Source: CAIJZX01 sp043766165
GTDB lineage: Bacteria > Patescibacteriota > Patescibacteriia > SBBC01 > CAIJZX01
Length of the DNA stretch: 19,369 nt
Assembly: GCA_043766165.1 (NCBI GenBank)
Contig: JAYUIJ010000083.1
Coordinates: 1 to 19,369, forward strand
Direction: 5' to 3'
Shown: positions 13,280 to 19,369 of the stretch, one piece after another
Numbering within the stretch: position 1 is the first letter of the stretch
Layout of the letters: each line of letters opens with the position of its first letter
Notes under the pieces: model-generated
Told to the model about the DNA's origin: nothing
Database searches by the model: none
What the model saw: the letters and a program-made list of their open reading frames with translations, nothing else
Program-made: the position numbers and the translations under genes

Positions 13280-14873
13280 TCGCCGTTTTTTCTTGCTCAG
13301 TCTGGCCGTGATGATGGTGCTGGTACTCTTGCCGTATGGGCTGGGGCGAGCTATGACCCGGCACGGATCGCTTTTTTACGGTAATCGGACTGTCTCGGTG
13401 GCAGATAATAGTATTTACTACAGCTATATTAACCAGGGTCGCCATGGGCAGCTGTTTATGTACGACGCTTTTACCAGCGAACAACATCAAGCCACGCTAT
13501 TCCAGCCCGTCTGGTTTGGACTGGGAATTATCGCGCGAATCTTTAGCCTCAACGCACCCGATGCATTTATGCTGGGACGGATTGTAACTATGCCGGTGCT
13601 GATCTTTACGCTCTGGTGGGCGGCACGATGGTTCTGGCCAGGTGACCGGCTCAGGCAGCGGCTGGGGTTTATCTTATCGTTGACCGCTAGCGGAGTCGGG
13701 GGAATAGGTTTAGCGCTCAGTACGCAGAATTTGTCGCACGCGGTGTGGTACTTTCCTGACTTGTGGGTGACCGAAGCGTATACGATGTTGACGCTTGGCG
13801 GCAGCCCACATTTTATTTTGGTGACGGCTGGTATAGTTTTTGTCTTGGTAGCGACTGAACGGTCGTGGATTGAACGACGATGGTCATGGACGTTATGGGC
13901 CGGTTTGGTGGCGTTGATAACGCTTTCCATTCATCCGTTTCATATTGTGACCTGGGGGCTCGTGTGGTTCGGACTAACTATTTGGCGATCTATAGTCGCT
14001 CGACGGATTATGTGGAGTTACATTGTCCGCTGGCTGGTTGTCATCAGTATGGCCAGTCCGATACTGCTACTCTATTGGTTGCAATTACGCTTTGATCCGT
14101 TAACCATTGGCCGAGCTGTTCAAAATAGTAACCTCAGTTTGCCGCTGTGGCTGATGGCGTTGGGACTTGGCTTTCCTTTGATGGCGGCGATAGTTGGCGT
14201 TTGGCGCTGGCGACCGCGCGATGAGCGGTGGAAGTTTGTAGTTGTTCTAGCGACGGCGTATTTTGTTGCCATCTACTTGCCATTATTGTTTCAACGACGT
14301 TTGAGTCAGGGCTTAGTGCTGCCGATTGCTTGGTTAGCAGTTCCAGTGGTGGCCGCTCTCTACACAACAATGCAGCGGCGCTTTCGTTACGCTGTCGTTA
14401 TCGTTTCGACAGGTGTATTTTTTATACTCACCTCGTCATGGATAATTATTTCTGGTTTGCAGGTGCGGGACTATGCGGCTGATTTAACCGTTCCGCTGCA
14501 CATGTACTATGTCTCGCCGTCATACCAACATCTAGCCCGGTATTTAGCCACCACGAATGTCCATCAGCCAGTATTGTCGACATTACTCGAAGGCAACGTC
14601 CTCGGCGGACTATCGGCTCATCAAATGTTTCTTGGCTATGGAGTTGAGACGCTGCAATTTACTCTGAAATGGGGGCTGACGAAAAGTTTTTATGGTCATA
14701 TGTCGCTTGAGGAGCAGCGGCAGGTTCTCTCGCGATACCATCTGTGTTACGTTATCGAAAGTTATCGCACGCAACAGTACGGAGACGCATTTCAGCCAAC
14801 GCATTGGCCCGATTTGACCCGTGTCTGGTCGGAGGGCGATATATCGCTGTATAGAACACCGTACTGCCAATGA
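13272..14873 (+). CDS. Multi-pass membrane protein, GT-C-like (paralog of 14995-16584)
   Basis: A 533-residue polytopic membrane protein. The ATG at 13272 was chosen (MSNRRFFLLSLAV, a charged start leading into the first helix); an ATG six bases earlier is equally possible, and the TTG-started extension to 13221 is not. After the first helix comes SVADNSIYYSYINQGRHG with FTSEQHQ and a QPVWFGLG segment, matching the paralog's DTAAYFSNIEQARQG, LTSEAQQ and HPLWLVLG. Further shared landmarks are HPFHIVT and QRRLSQGLVLP. An early acidic residue followed by many helices and a soluble tail suggests a GT-C glycosyltransferase, but the catalytic residue is unproven. The tail ends with WSEGDISLYRT, the beta-hairpin ending common to this gene group. 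The stop is followed after one base by the inverted-repeat element at 14875. Confidence 0.72.
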   Translation: MSNRRFFLLSLAVMMVLVLLPYGLGRAMTRHGSLFYGNRTVSVADNSIYYSYINQGRHGQLFMYDAFTSEQHQATLFQPVWFGLGIIARIFSLNAPDAFMLGRIVTMPVLIFTLWWAARWFWPGDRLRQRLGFILSLTASGVGGIGLALSTQNLSHAVWYFPDLWVTEAYTMLTLGGSPHFILVTAGIVFVLVATERSWIERRWSWTLWAGLVALITLSIHPFHIVTWGLVWFGLTIWRSIVARRIMWSYIVRWLVVISMASPILLLYWLQLRFDPLTIGRAVQNSNLSLPLWLMALGLGFPLMAAIVGVWRWRPRDERWKFVVVLATAYFVAIYLPLLFQRRLSQGLVLPIAWLAVPVVAALYTTMQRRFRYAVVIVSTGVFFILTSSWIIISGLQVRDYAADLTVPLHMYYVSPSYQHLARYLATTNVHQPVLSTLLEGNVLGGLSAHQMFLGYGVETLQFTLKWGLTKSFYGHMSLEEQRQVLSRYHLCYVIESYRTQQYGDAFQPTHWPDLTRVWSEGDISLYRTPYCQ

Positions 14874-14874
14874 G

Positions 14875-14978
14875 CCCAGCACCACTTTGGGTACAATCTA
14901 CGTATTTCCTGAAATGTCATATGGTCATAAAAAATAACAGTGCGCGCCAGTCAGTGTTTGCGCCAAAGTGGTGCTGGG
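14875..14978. repeat. Inverted-repeat-bounded 104-bp element, copy 1
   Basis: CCCAGCACCACTTTGG (14875-14890) and CCAAAGTGGTGCTGGG (14963-14978) are perfect 16-bp inverted repeats around a 72-bp core. The right arm ends 16 bp before the ATG at 14995. The core has no ORF; it contains TACAAT next to the left arm and a run CATAAAAAATAAC. Arms share the core CCCAGCACCACTT with the element at 18515-18618, but the inner sequences differ. Confidence 0.9.
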
Positions 14979-14994
14979 TGAATCGACTTGATCT

Positions 14995-16584
14995 ATGAGT
15001 CGCTTACAAGTATTACTGCTCATTTTTTTTCTGTGCCTGACAACCAGCTTGCCGTACATCACCGGATATATTCATCAAAGCCCAAACCAAGTTTTTGTTG
15101 GACGCATTCCTAGTAATCCCGCTGACACAGCGGCCTACTTTTCTAACATCGAACAAGCGCGACAAGGACGCTGGTTATTTACGAATCAACTGACCAGCGA
15201 AGCCCAGCAGCTGTCGTTGTTTCATCCGCTCTGGCTCGTACTTGGTTGGTTCGGATGGTTAACGCATCTCAATACACCACTTGTTTTTCAAATCGGTCGA
15301 TTAGCGACGCTGGTACTGTTTGTGTTTGTACTCAACGCCATTGTCAGACAGATCTATTCTACACGTCGTGAGCAGATTCTAGCTATGATTGTCGTGACCA
15401 CGAATGCGGGGTTAGGCTGGGGATTTTCAACCCATCAGTACATTGGCGCCGCGATATTACATGCACCGCTTGATATTTGGATTGATGAAGCAAATACTTT
15501 TCGCAGCCTCAGTCATTCAGCCCAGTTTATTTTGTCCCAAACGTTGTTGTTACTTATCCTGTGGTCGTCGTGGCGCCGGACCCAAGGGCAGGCAATGAGA
15601 CATGATTGGCTAATTGGTTCGGCCATTGCTCTGCTCGGGTTCATTCATCCGTATGATCTGGTGACGGCAATCGCGGTCATGGTCGTATGGATCATGTGGT
15701 GGCTACTCATCACTCGTCCAGGGAGGCGGGCGGCGATTACTACCATGACCTGGCTGACGCTGGTCTGGATCTGGGCTTTACCGGTTGCGACGTACTACTT
15801 GATTGGGCCGTGGCAACAGCTTGCCGTTCGTGGTTGGTTTGAGCAGAATATAAATCCGAGTCCATCGCCGTTATCGTTCATACTAGGTTTTGGATTATTA
15901 ATACCTCTTGGTCTCGTGGGCGGTATTCGATATGCCCGCCGTTATCCGGTCATTGCTTTCTTGCTGGTCTGGATTGTGACGGTCATGGTTATTATGTATA
16001 TACCCGGATTATCCATTCAGCGTCGCTTGTTAAGCGGTGTTCATATGCCGATGGCTTTTATCGCGGCATTTGGTTTGATGTATGCACTGGAGAGTATTCG
16101 TTTCCAGCGGACGGCCACAACCATTTTGGCACTTCTTTTTTTGGCCGTAACCAATGGTAAAACGCTACAAGCGGAGATTCGTGAAGCGCGCCATCCGGAG
16201 CAAGCAGATTATCCTCTGTACATCACTCGTGATGAATCTGAAACTATGAACTGGTTACGTCAGCACAGTTCTATCAATGATGTTGTTCTAGCGAGTTTTT
16301 GGAATGGTAACGCCATAACCGGACTCATTGCCCGACCGGTGACACTTGCCCATGGCAACCAGACACTACATTCAGGGGATCGGGAAAAAGATTGGGCAGT
16401 ATTTTCGGCGGCCGATAGTACGGCGGAGCAACGACAAGAAATCATCAATCGACTTCGTATCCGTTGGTTATTTTGGACCGCTGATGATCAAGCGGAGACC
16501 GCTTACCGTCCAGCAGGTGATCCAGCATGGCACATGGTCTTTCAACGTAACGGCGTAACAGTTTTTCAACTACAAACGAATTGA
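14995..16584 (+). CDS. Multi-pass membrane protein, GT-C-like (paralog of 13272-14873)
   Basis: A 529-residue polytopic membrane protein with about ten to twelve hydrophobic segments. Landmarks: NPADTAAYFSNIEQARQG (about 37-54), TNQLTSEAQQLSLFHPLW, HPYDLVTAIAV, QRRLLSGVHMPMAF, and a soluble C-terminus ending MVFQRNGVTVFQLQTN. The same order of motifs in the gene upstream shows that the two are paralogs separated only by the inverted-repeat element. Likely function is sugar transfer from a lipid-linked donor at the outer membrane face of the cytoplasmic membrane, by family resemblance only. The ATG has no Shine-Dalgarno; GACTTGATCT precedes it. The last 15 bp overlap the end of the convergent DUF2079 gene, and both stop codons fall in the shared stretch. 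No terminator separates them. Confidence 0.72.
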   Translation: MSRLQVLLLIFFLCLTTSLPYITGYIHQSPNQVFVGRIPSNPADTAAYFSNIEQARQGRWLFTNQLTSEAQQLSLFHPLWLVLGWFGWLTHLNTPLVFQIGRLATLVLFVFVLNAIVRQIYSTRREQILAMIVVTTNAGLGWGFSTHQYIGAAILHAPLDIWIDEANTFRSLSHSAQFILSQTLLLLILWSSWRRTQGQAMRHDWLIGSAIALLGFIHPYDLVTAIAVMVVWIMWWLLITRPGRRAAITTMTWLTLVWIWALPVATYYLIGPWQQLAVRGWFEQNINPSPSPLSFILGFGLLIPLGLVGGIRYARRYPVIAFLLVWIVTVMVIMYIPGLSIQRRLLSGVHMPMAFIAAFGLMYALESIRFQRTATTILALLFLAVTNGKTLQAEIREARHPEQADYPLYITRDESETMNWLRQHSSINDVVLASFWNGNAITGLIARPVTLAHGNQTLHSGDREKDWAVFSAADSTAEQRQEIINRLRIRWLFWTADDQAETAYRPAGDPAWHMVFQRNGVTVFQLQTN

Positions 16585-18501
16585 TCCAGCGTCGTAGGTA
16601 CCAAAAATTTTTCCGCCGGTCAGCATCGGCCGGAATGCTTGCAAGCGATCGAGACGATATTTGCCTTTTGGAATATTGACCGTGGCGCGAATCGTCACCA
16701 GACCACGCGTATTTTTTGGCAACACCAGAATATCGCGCGTCTGCCACGTTTCACCAGCTCCCCATTCGCTTGAGGGCTGCGGTCCTTGGCCGATAATTCG
16801 CGGCTGATCCGGAAGTTTTTTACCATCGATGGTGATGTCGTACCGGACAGAAAGAAGCTTGTCTTGATGCGGCTCAGTCGCTTGCCAGAGCGTATCAATA
16901 TTAATTTCTTTCCAATCGGATGAAGCAGAATTTCCTAGTGAAACGAGCGGGTGATTGAGTAGCGCGACGGTGCCAAATGTTTTTTTGTTGATCTTCGTCG
17001 GCACTACCGCTTGTGCGGCGCTTGTATCGGGCTCTCCACTGCGCCGGTAGACAGTAATTGTGCCATAGCGCGCCACTACGCCAAGATGTTGATCGCTGAG
17101 CACCGTGTTAATGCGATCTAATCCGCTTTGATGCTGGAAGACGGTGGTTTTGTAGAGGTACTGATACTCATACAATTGTTGCCAGTCAATTAGGGCCACA
17201 TCAATAGCGGTTGGCATAACGTACGGAATCTCAGAATACTGTCGCCGCCCGAGATACACGTAATTTAATGAATATAACGATGTTCGGTTGGCCAGCTGTG
17301 GTAAAAAATCAAAGGTGGTCAGAACGCGATCGGAGGGACGAACATCTTGTACTGCGCGCCGCAGAACAACTGTCGGTGTATGCGTTTCCGTGGCGGATCG
17401 AGTCCACGAAATTTCGGCTGGACCGAGAATGAATGACGAATAGATTGGACTGAGGATAGCTATAATGGGAATGATAATACCGAAACCAGTACGATCAAGT
17501 CGCGGCCAGATATTTTTTTTGCTAAACGCTTGCCATGATTCAAGACTGGCCCAGAGCAGAAACGGGATAAAGGGCAGGGTGTAATGAATGCTCAGGAAGC
17601 TACTTGGGGGATTGCTACCGATAAGTAGTTGGGCAGTGATAAATATCAGTGGCCACAAGCGTCGCGGTCTCAGTAGCGGCAAAAACCCAAAGGTTACCAA
17701 CAAGCCCGCGATAGTTCCCACATTGTTGAAAGAAATAATTCTTTGAAAAAACAAGATTGGATGATGAACTGGATAGGTGAGTATCTGACCGGCCGTTGTT
17801 CCCATCGACTGATAGAAAGCGAGATATTTGTAGAGGCCGTCGTGATTAGCCTGACGAATAACCTGCTGCGCCACCGGAAACCACATAGCGGCCATGAGTA
17901 GCGGCGGCAACCACCAGCGCCAAGTCCGACGGTCAATCAGCGCCATAACTCCAAGTCCAGCCACGAGCAAGGGCATGTCCTCACGTGTTACCAGAATGAT
18001 GAGCGCCATGGCCAGCCAGCGCCAGTATCGTTGCTCCAGATAGAACCAGATGGCCCACAGGGCGGTTGGTAAGACAACAACGAGTCCATGAAACTCATAG
18101 AGTGCACTGTTGTATATCAGGGGATTAATGAGGAACAGTGCAGCGGTAATGAGCGCCACACGAGAACTCGCAAGACGGTTGGCAATTTTGGCCAGGGGAA
18201 TAATCGAAGAGACAATGAGCAGTGTTTGGAGCCAGAGGAGCAGGAGTGGTGATGACCACAGACGATAGAGCCAGCTGATCGGTATCAGCCAAAATTCCAG
18301 GTGGTCGCCTAGATATGACGGATCGTGAATAGACGAAGCAAAACCGTGGCCATGAGCCAATGACCAAACTGCTTGGGCGTAGATACCAAGGTCGAGGCCA
18401 TTGTAGCCGAAGTGGGCGTATTTCCAGAATTGCAGAATTCCAAACGTGGTCCCGAAAATTCCGCCTAGACCCGTAACGATCAACCACTGTTTGCGCGACA
18501 T
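16570..18501 (-). CDS. DUF2079 family membrane protein
   Basis: A 643-residue multi-pass membrane protein of the DUF2079 family, a GT-C-related group of unknown substrate. Start at ATG 18499-18501 (MSRKQWLIV); a TTG two codons upstream is less likely. The first loop has NGLDLGIYAQAVWSLAHGHG (35-54), the family's D-x-G-x-x-x-Q-A-x-W signature, followed by LGDHLEFW (64-71) with the conserved Asp-His. A later segment, LYEFHG followed by a long helix and TREDMPLL, also fits. After the last helix a C-terminal region of some 250 residues (SPIYSSF onward) is soluble, includes ARYGTITVYRRS, and ends in a beta-rich part rich in Gly and Thr. It is transcribed towards the four glycosyltransferase-like genes and overlaps the last by 15 bp. 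A promoter with -10 TATACT lies eight bases before the ATG. Confidence 0.85.
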   Translation of the reverse strand: MSRKQWLIVTGLGGIFGTTFGILQFWKYAHFGYNGLDLGIYAQAVWSLAHGHGFASSIHDPSYLGDHLEFWLIPISWLYRLWSSPLLLLWLQTLLIVSSIIPLAKIANRLASSRVALITAALFLINPLIYNSALYEFHGLVVVLPTALWAIWFYLEQRYWRWLAMALIILVTREDMPLLVAGLGVMALIDRRTWRWWLPPLLMAAMWFPVAQQVIRQANHDGLYKYLAFYQSMGTTAGQILTYPVHHPILFFQRIISFNNVGTIAGLLVTFGFLPLLRPRRLWPLIFITAQLLIGSNPPSSFLSIHYTLPFIPFLLWASLESWQAFSKKNIWPRLDRTGFGIIIPIIAILSPIYSSFILGPAEISWTRSATETHTPTVVLRRAVQDVRPSDRVLTTFDFLPQLANRTSLYSLNYVYLGRRQYSEIPYVMPTAIDVALIDWQQLYEYQYLYKTTVFQHQSGLDRINTVLSDQHLGVVARYGTITVYRRSGEPDTSAAQAVVPTKINKKTFGTVALLNHPLVSLGNSASSDWKEINIDTLWQATEPHQDKLLSVRYDITIDGKKLPDQPRIIGQGPQPSSEWGAGETWQTRDILVLPKNTRGLVTIRATVNIPKGKYRLDRLQAFRPMLTGGKIFGTYDAGSIRL

Positions 18502-18509
18502 AGGCAAGT

Positions 18510-18538
18510 AGTATACCCAGCACCACTTGTGAACACAA
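18510..18538 (-). promoter_or_regulatory. Candidate promoter of the DUF2079 gene, straddling the inverted repeat
   Basis: Minus strand: TTGTGT (18533-18538), 17-bp spacer, TATACT (18510-18515), then eight bases to the ATG at 18501, giving a leaderless or near-leaderless transcript. The spacer is exactly the right-hand repeat arm AAGTGGTGCTGGG plus its extension. The -35 lies inside the bounded core and the -10 outside, so core inversion would change the -35. Confidence 0.5.
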
Positions 18539-18618
18539 TGCTTTAAGTGAGTATGTAGTTTATCAGGCCAAACTCAGGGTATAACAGATCAACATTTTCA
18601 TCACAAGTGGTGCTGGGT
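18515..18618. repeat. Inverted-repeat-bounded 104-bp element, copy 2
   Basis: ACCCAGCACCACTTGTGA (18515-18532) and TCACAAGTGGTGCTGGGT (18601-18618) are perfect 18-bp inverted repeats around a 68-bp core with no ORF. It shares CCCAGCACCACTT with copy 1 at 14875-14978 and has the same total length within two bases, but sits on the other side of the gene cluster and faces the minus-strand DUF2079 gene. The gap 18502-18697 holds this element and the pilin terminator and no protein gene. Confidence 0.9.
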
Positions 18619-18640
18619 GTACCAAACAACCTTGTGATCA

Positions 18641-18676
18641 AAAAACAAACCACCCTGACCGGGTGGCCAGGGTGGT
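18641..18676 (-). terminator. Intrinsic terminator of the pilin-like genes
   Basis: Minus strand: stem ACCACCCTG / CAGGGTGGT (plus coordinates 18668-18676 and 18649-18657), 10-nt loop with further GC pairing possible, followed by TTGTTTTT (18641-18648). It begins 21 bp after the stop codon. Confidence 0.9.
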
Positions 18677-18697
18677 GAGAAAAATCAGGGGAGAAGA

Positions 18698-19078
18698 CTA
18701 AGCTCCGTTAGTTGTAACGTTAGCTGTCGTTTTGGCGACGAAGATGACAACGGCCCAGGCGAGGAGAACGATGATCAAACCAATGACGGCGGCAGAGATA
18801 ATCTTCTTGGCTTTATCAACTTTTTCTTCATTACCGCCAGCGGTTAACCAGGTAAAGCCACCGATGATAATCATGACCACGGCGACCAAGGACAGTAATC
18901 CGAGGGCGAGGGTTAAAATATTAATAACCGTTTGCTTGAGGTCAGCGTTTCCGAGACCGACTTGCGTGCCGATGGATTCAACGCTGAAGGTTGTCGCAGC
19001 GTGACTGACGATTGGAAGCGCCATCATGCCAACTGATCCGGCGATAACGGCGAGTTTTGCGAGTTTATTGAATTTCAT
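18698..19078 (-). CDS. Secreted two-helix pilin-like protein (TrbC/VirB2-like)
   Basis: A 126-residue protein with a clear Sec-type signal peptide: basic MKFNKLAK, hydrophobic core, and SHAA near residue 28 as the cleavage site. The mature part has two membrane helices (about 50-73 and 92-114) joined by a charged loop GNEEKVDKAKK, the layout of TrbC/VirB2-type T4SS pilins and of pilin-like small proteins often multiplied in CPR genomes. It may form or anchor a surface filament, but no secretion ATPase or pilus assembly gene is in view. The ATG at 19076-19078 is preceded by AAAGGGGGTGA, one base off the full anti-SD complement, far stronger than for most genes here, so high expression is likely. 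The upstream neighbour is a close paralog, 48 bp away. Confidence 0.75.
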   Translation of the reverse strand: MKFNKLAKLAVIAGSVGMMALPIVSHAATTFSVESIGTQVGLGNADLKQTVINILTLALGLLSLVAVVMIIIGGFTWLTAGGNEEKVDKAKKIISAAVIGLIIVLLAWAVVIFVAKTTANVTTNGA

Positions 19079-19126
19079 GTGTGTAATTCACCCCCTTTCG
19101 GAGTGGCGTTTGTTTAAGAATTGAGA

Positions 19127-19369
19127 CTAGGTGTTGGTCGTGACATTAGCTGTCGTTTTAGCGACGAAGATGACGATGGCCCAGGCCAGCAAGATAACAA
19201 TCAATCCGATGACGGCCGCGGAAATGATTTTCTTGGCTTTCTCGACATTCTCTTCGTTACCGGCCGCCGTCAACCAAACGAAACCACCGTAAATGATTAG
19301 GACGACCGCGATTAAGGTCATCAAGCCGAGGACTAAGCGGATGATATTTAAAACGGTTTCTTTTAAGTC
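19127..19369 (-). CDS. Second pilin-like protein, N-terminus beyond the window
   Basis: The minus-strand frame is open to the right edge and reads DLKETVLNIIRLVLGL and onward, so the apparent start near 19324 is internal and the signal peptide lies outside. The visible 80 residues align without gaps with the protein at 18698-19078, with about 62 identical by hand count; the second helix and tail AKTTANVTTN are almost unchanged. The two genes are tandem duplicates, probably co-transcribed and sharing the terminator at 18641-18676. Differences cluster in the first helix and loop (GNEENVEKAKK here). Function as for its neighbour: T4SS-pilin-like by topology only. Confidence 0.75.
   Translation of the reverse strand, partial: DLKETVLNIIRLVLGLMTLIAVVLIIYGGFVWLTAAGNEENVEKAKKIISAAVIGLIVILLAWAIVIFVAKTTANVTTNT

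Noticed and set aside
13487..13930. A 147-codon minus-strand open frame
   Set aside because: Antisense to a membrane protein whose motifs match its paralog; the residue mix (Lys, Thr, Ser, Pro rich) is typical of the complement of membrane-helix codons.
14875..18618. The two inverted-repeat elements as ordinary MITEs
   Set aside because: No convincing target-site duplication flanks either copy and the cores are not alike, as would be expected for one transposing family; kept only as an alternative.
1..19369. Alternative genetic code with UGA recoded
   Set aside because: TGA ends several genes precisely at overlaps with the next start (2720-2723, 11972-11975), so it is a real stop.

Overview
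The window looks like a chromosomal segment of a Candidate Phyla Radiation (Patescibacteria, probably Parcubacteria-like) bacterium. This is inferred from tightly packed and overlapping genes, a mix of very weak ribosome sites with near-leaderless promoters, a set of large multi-pass GT-C sugar-transfer proteins of the kind common in these genomes, and tandem two-helix pilin-like proteins. TGA is used as an ordinary stop (for example in the ATGA overlaps at 2720-2723 and 11972-11975), so the recoded-UGA lineages are unlikely. No lineage-specific marker is complete enough to name a phylum.

Left part (1-10109). The 3' end of a tyrosine recombinase (1-278, +) converges on a long minus-strand block. 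Read in its own direction, the block starts with yebC-ruvC, followed by a glycogen synthase (GT5) and a GH57 glucan-active enzyme. Then comes a repeat-rich gap with one small plus-strand gene of unknown function. It continues with a second GH57 enzyme carrying a C-terminal UVR-like helix pair, an APH/choline-kinase-fold phosphotransferase, a second GT5 glycogen synthase and a GalT-like nucleotidyltransferase. Together these look like an alpha-glucan (storage polysaccharide) programme: GT5 extends the chain from a nucleotide-glucose donor, GH57 branches or rearranges it, and the kinase and GalT-like enzyme probably feed or drain phosphorylated sugars. The GT5+GH57 pair is present twice.

Middle and right part (10110-18501). 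A 300-bp divergent region holds a large palindromic repeat, two opposed extended -10 promoters and a candidate ~90-nt terminated transcript. It is followed by four plus-strand multi-pass membrane proteins of the GT-C type (STT3/PglB-like, GT87-like, and two mutual paralogs). A convergent minus-strand DUF2079 membrane protein follows. Their likely role is lipid-linked sugar transfer to cell-surface polymers or proteins.

Two ~104-bp elements bounded by the same inverted repeat (core CCCAGCACCACTT ... AAGTGGTGCTGGG) lie 13-16 bp before the start codons of two of these membrane genes, on opposite strands. They are the most striking unexplained structure, and one reading is a pair of invertible promoter cassettes.

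Right edge (18641-19369). A strong intrinsic terminator follows a secreted two-helix pilin-like gene and a second, truncated tandem copy. No rRNA, tRNA or CRISPR array was seen.
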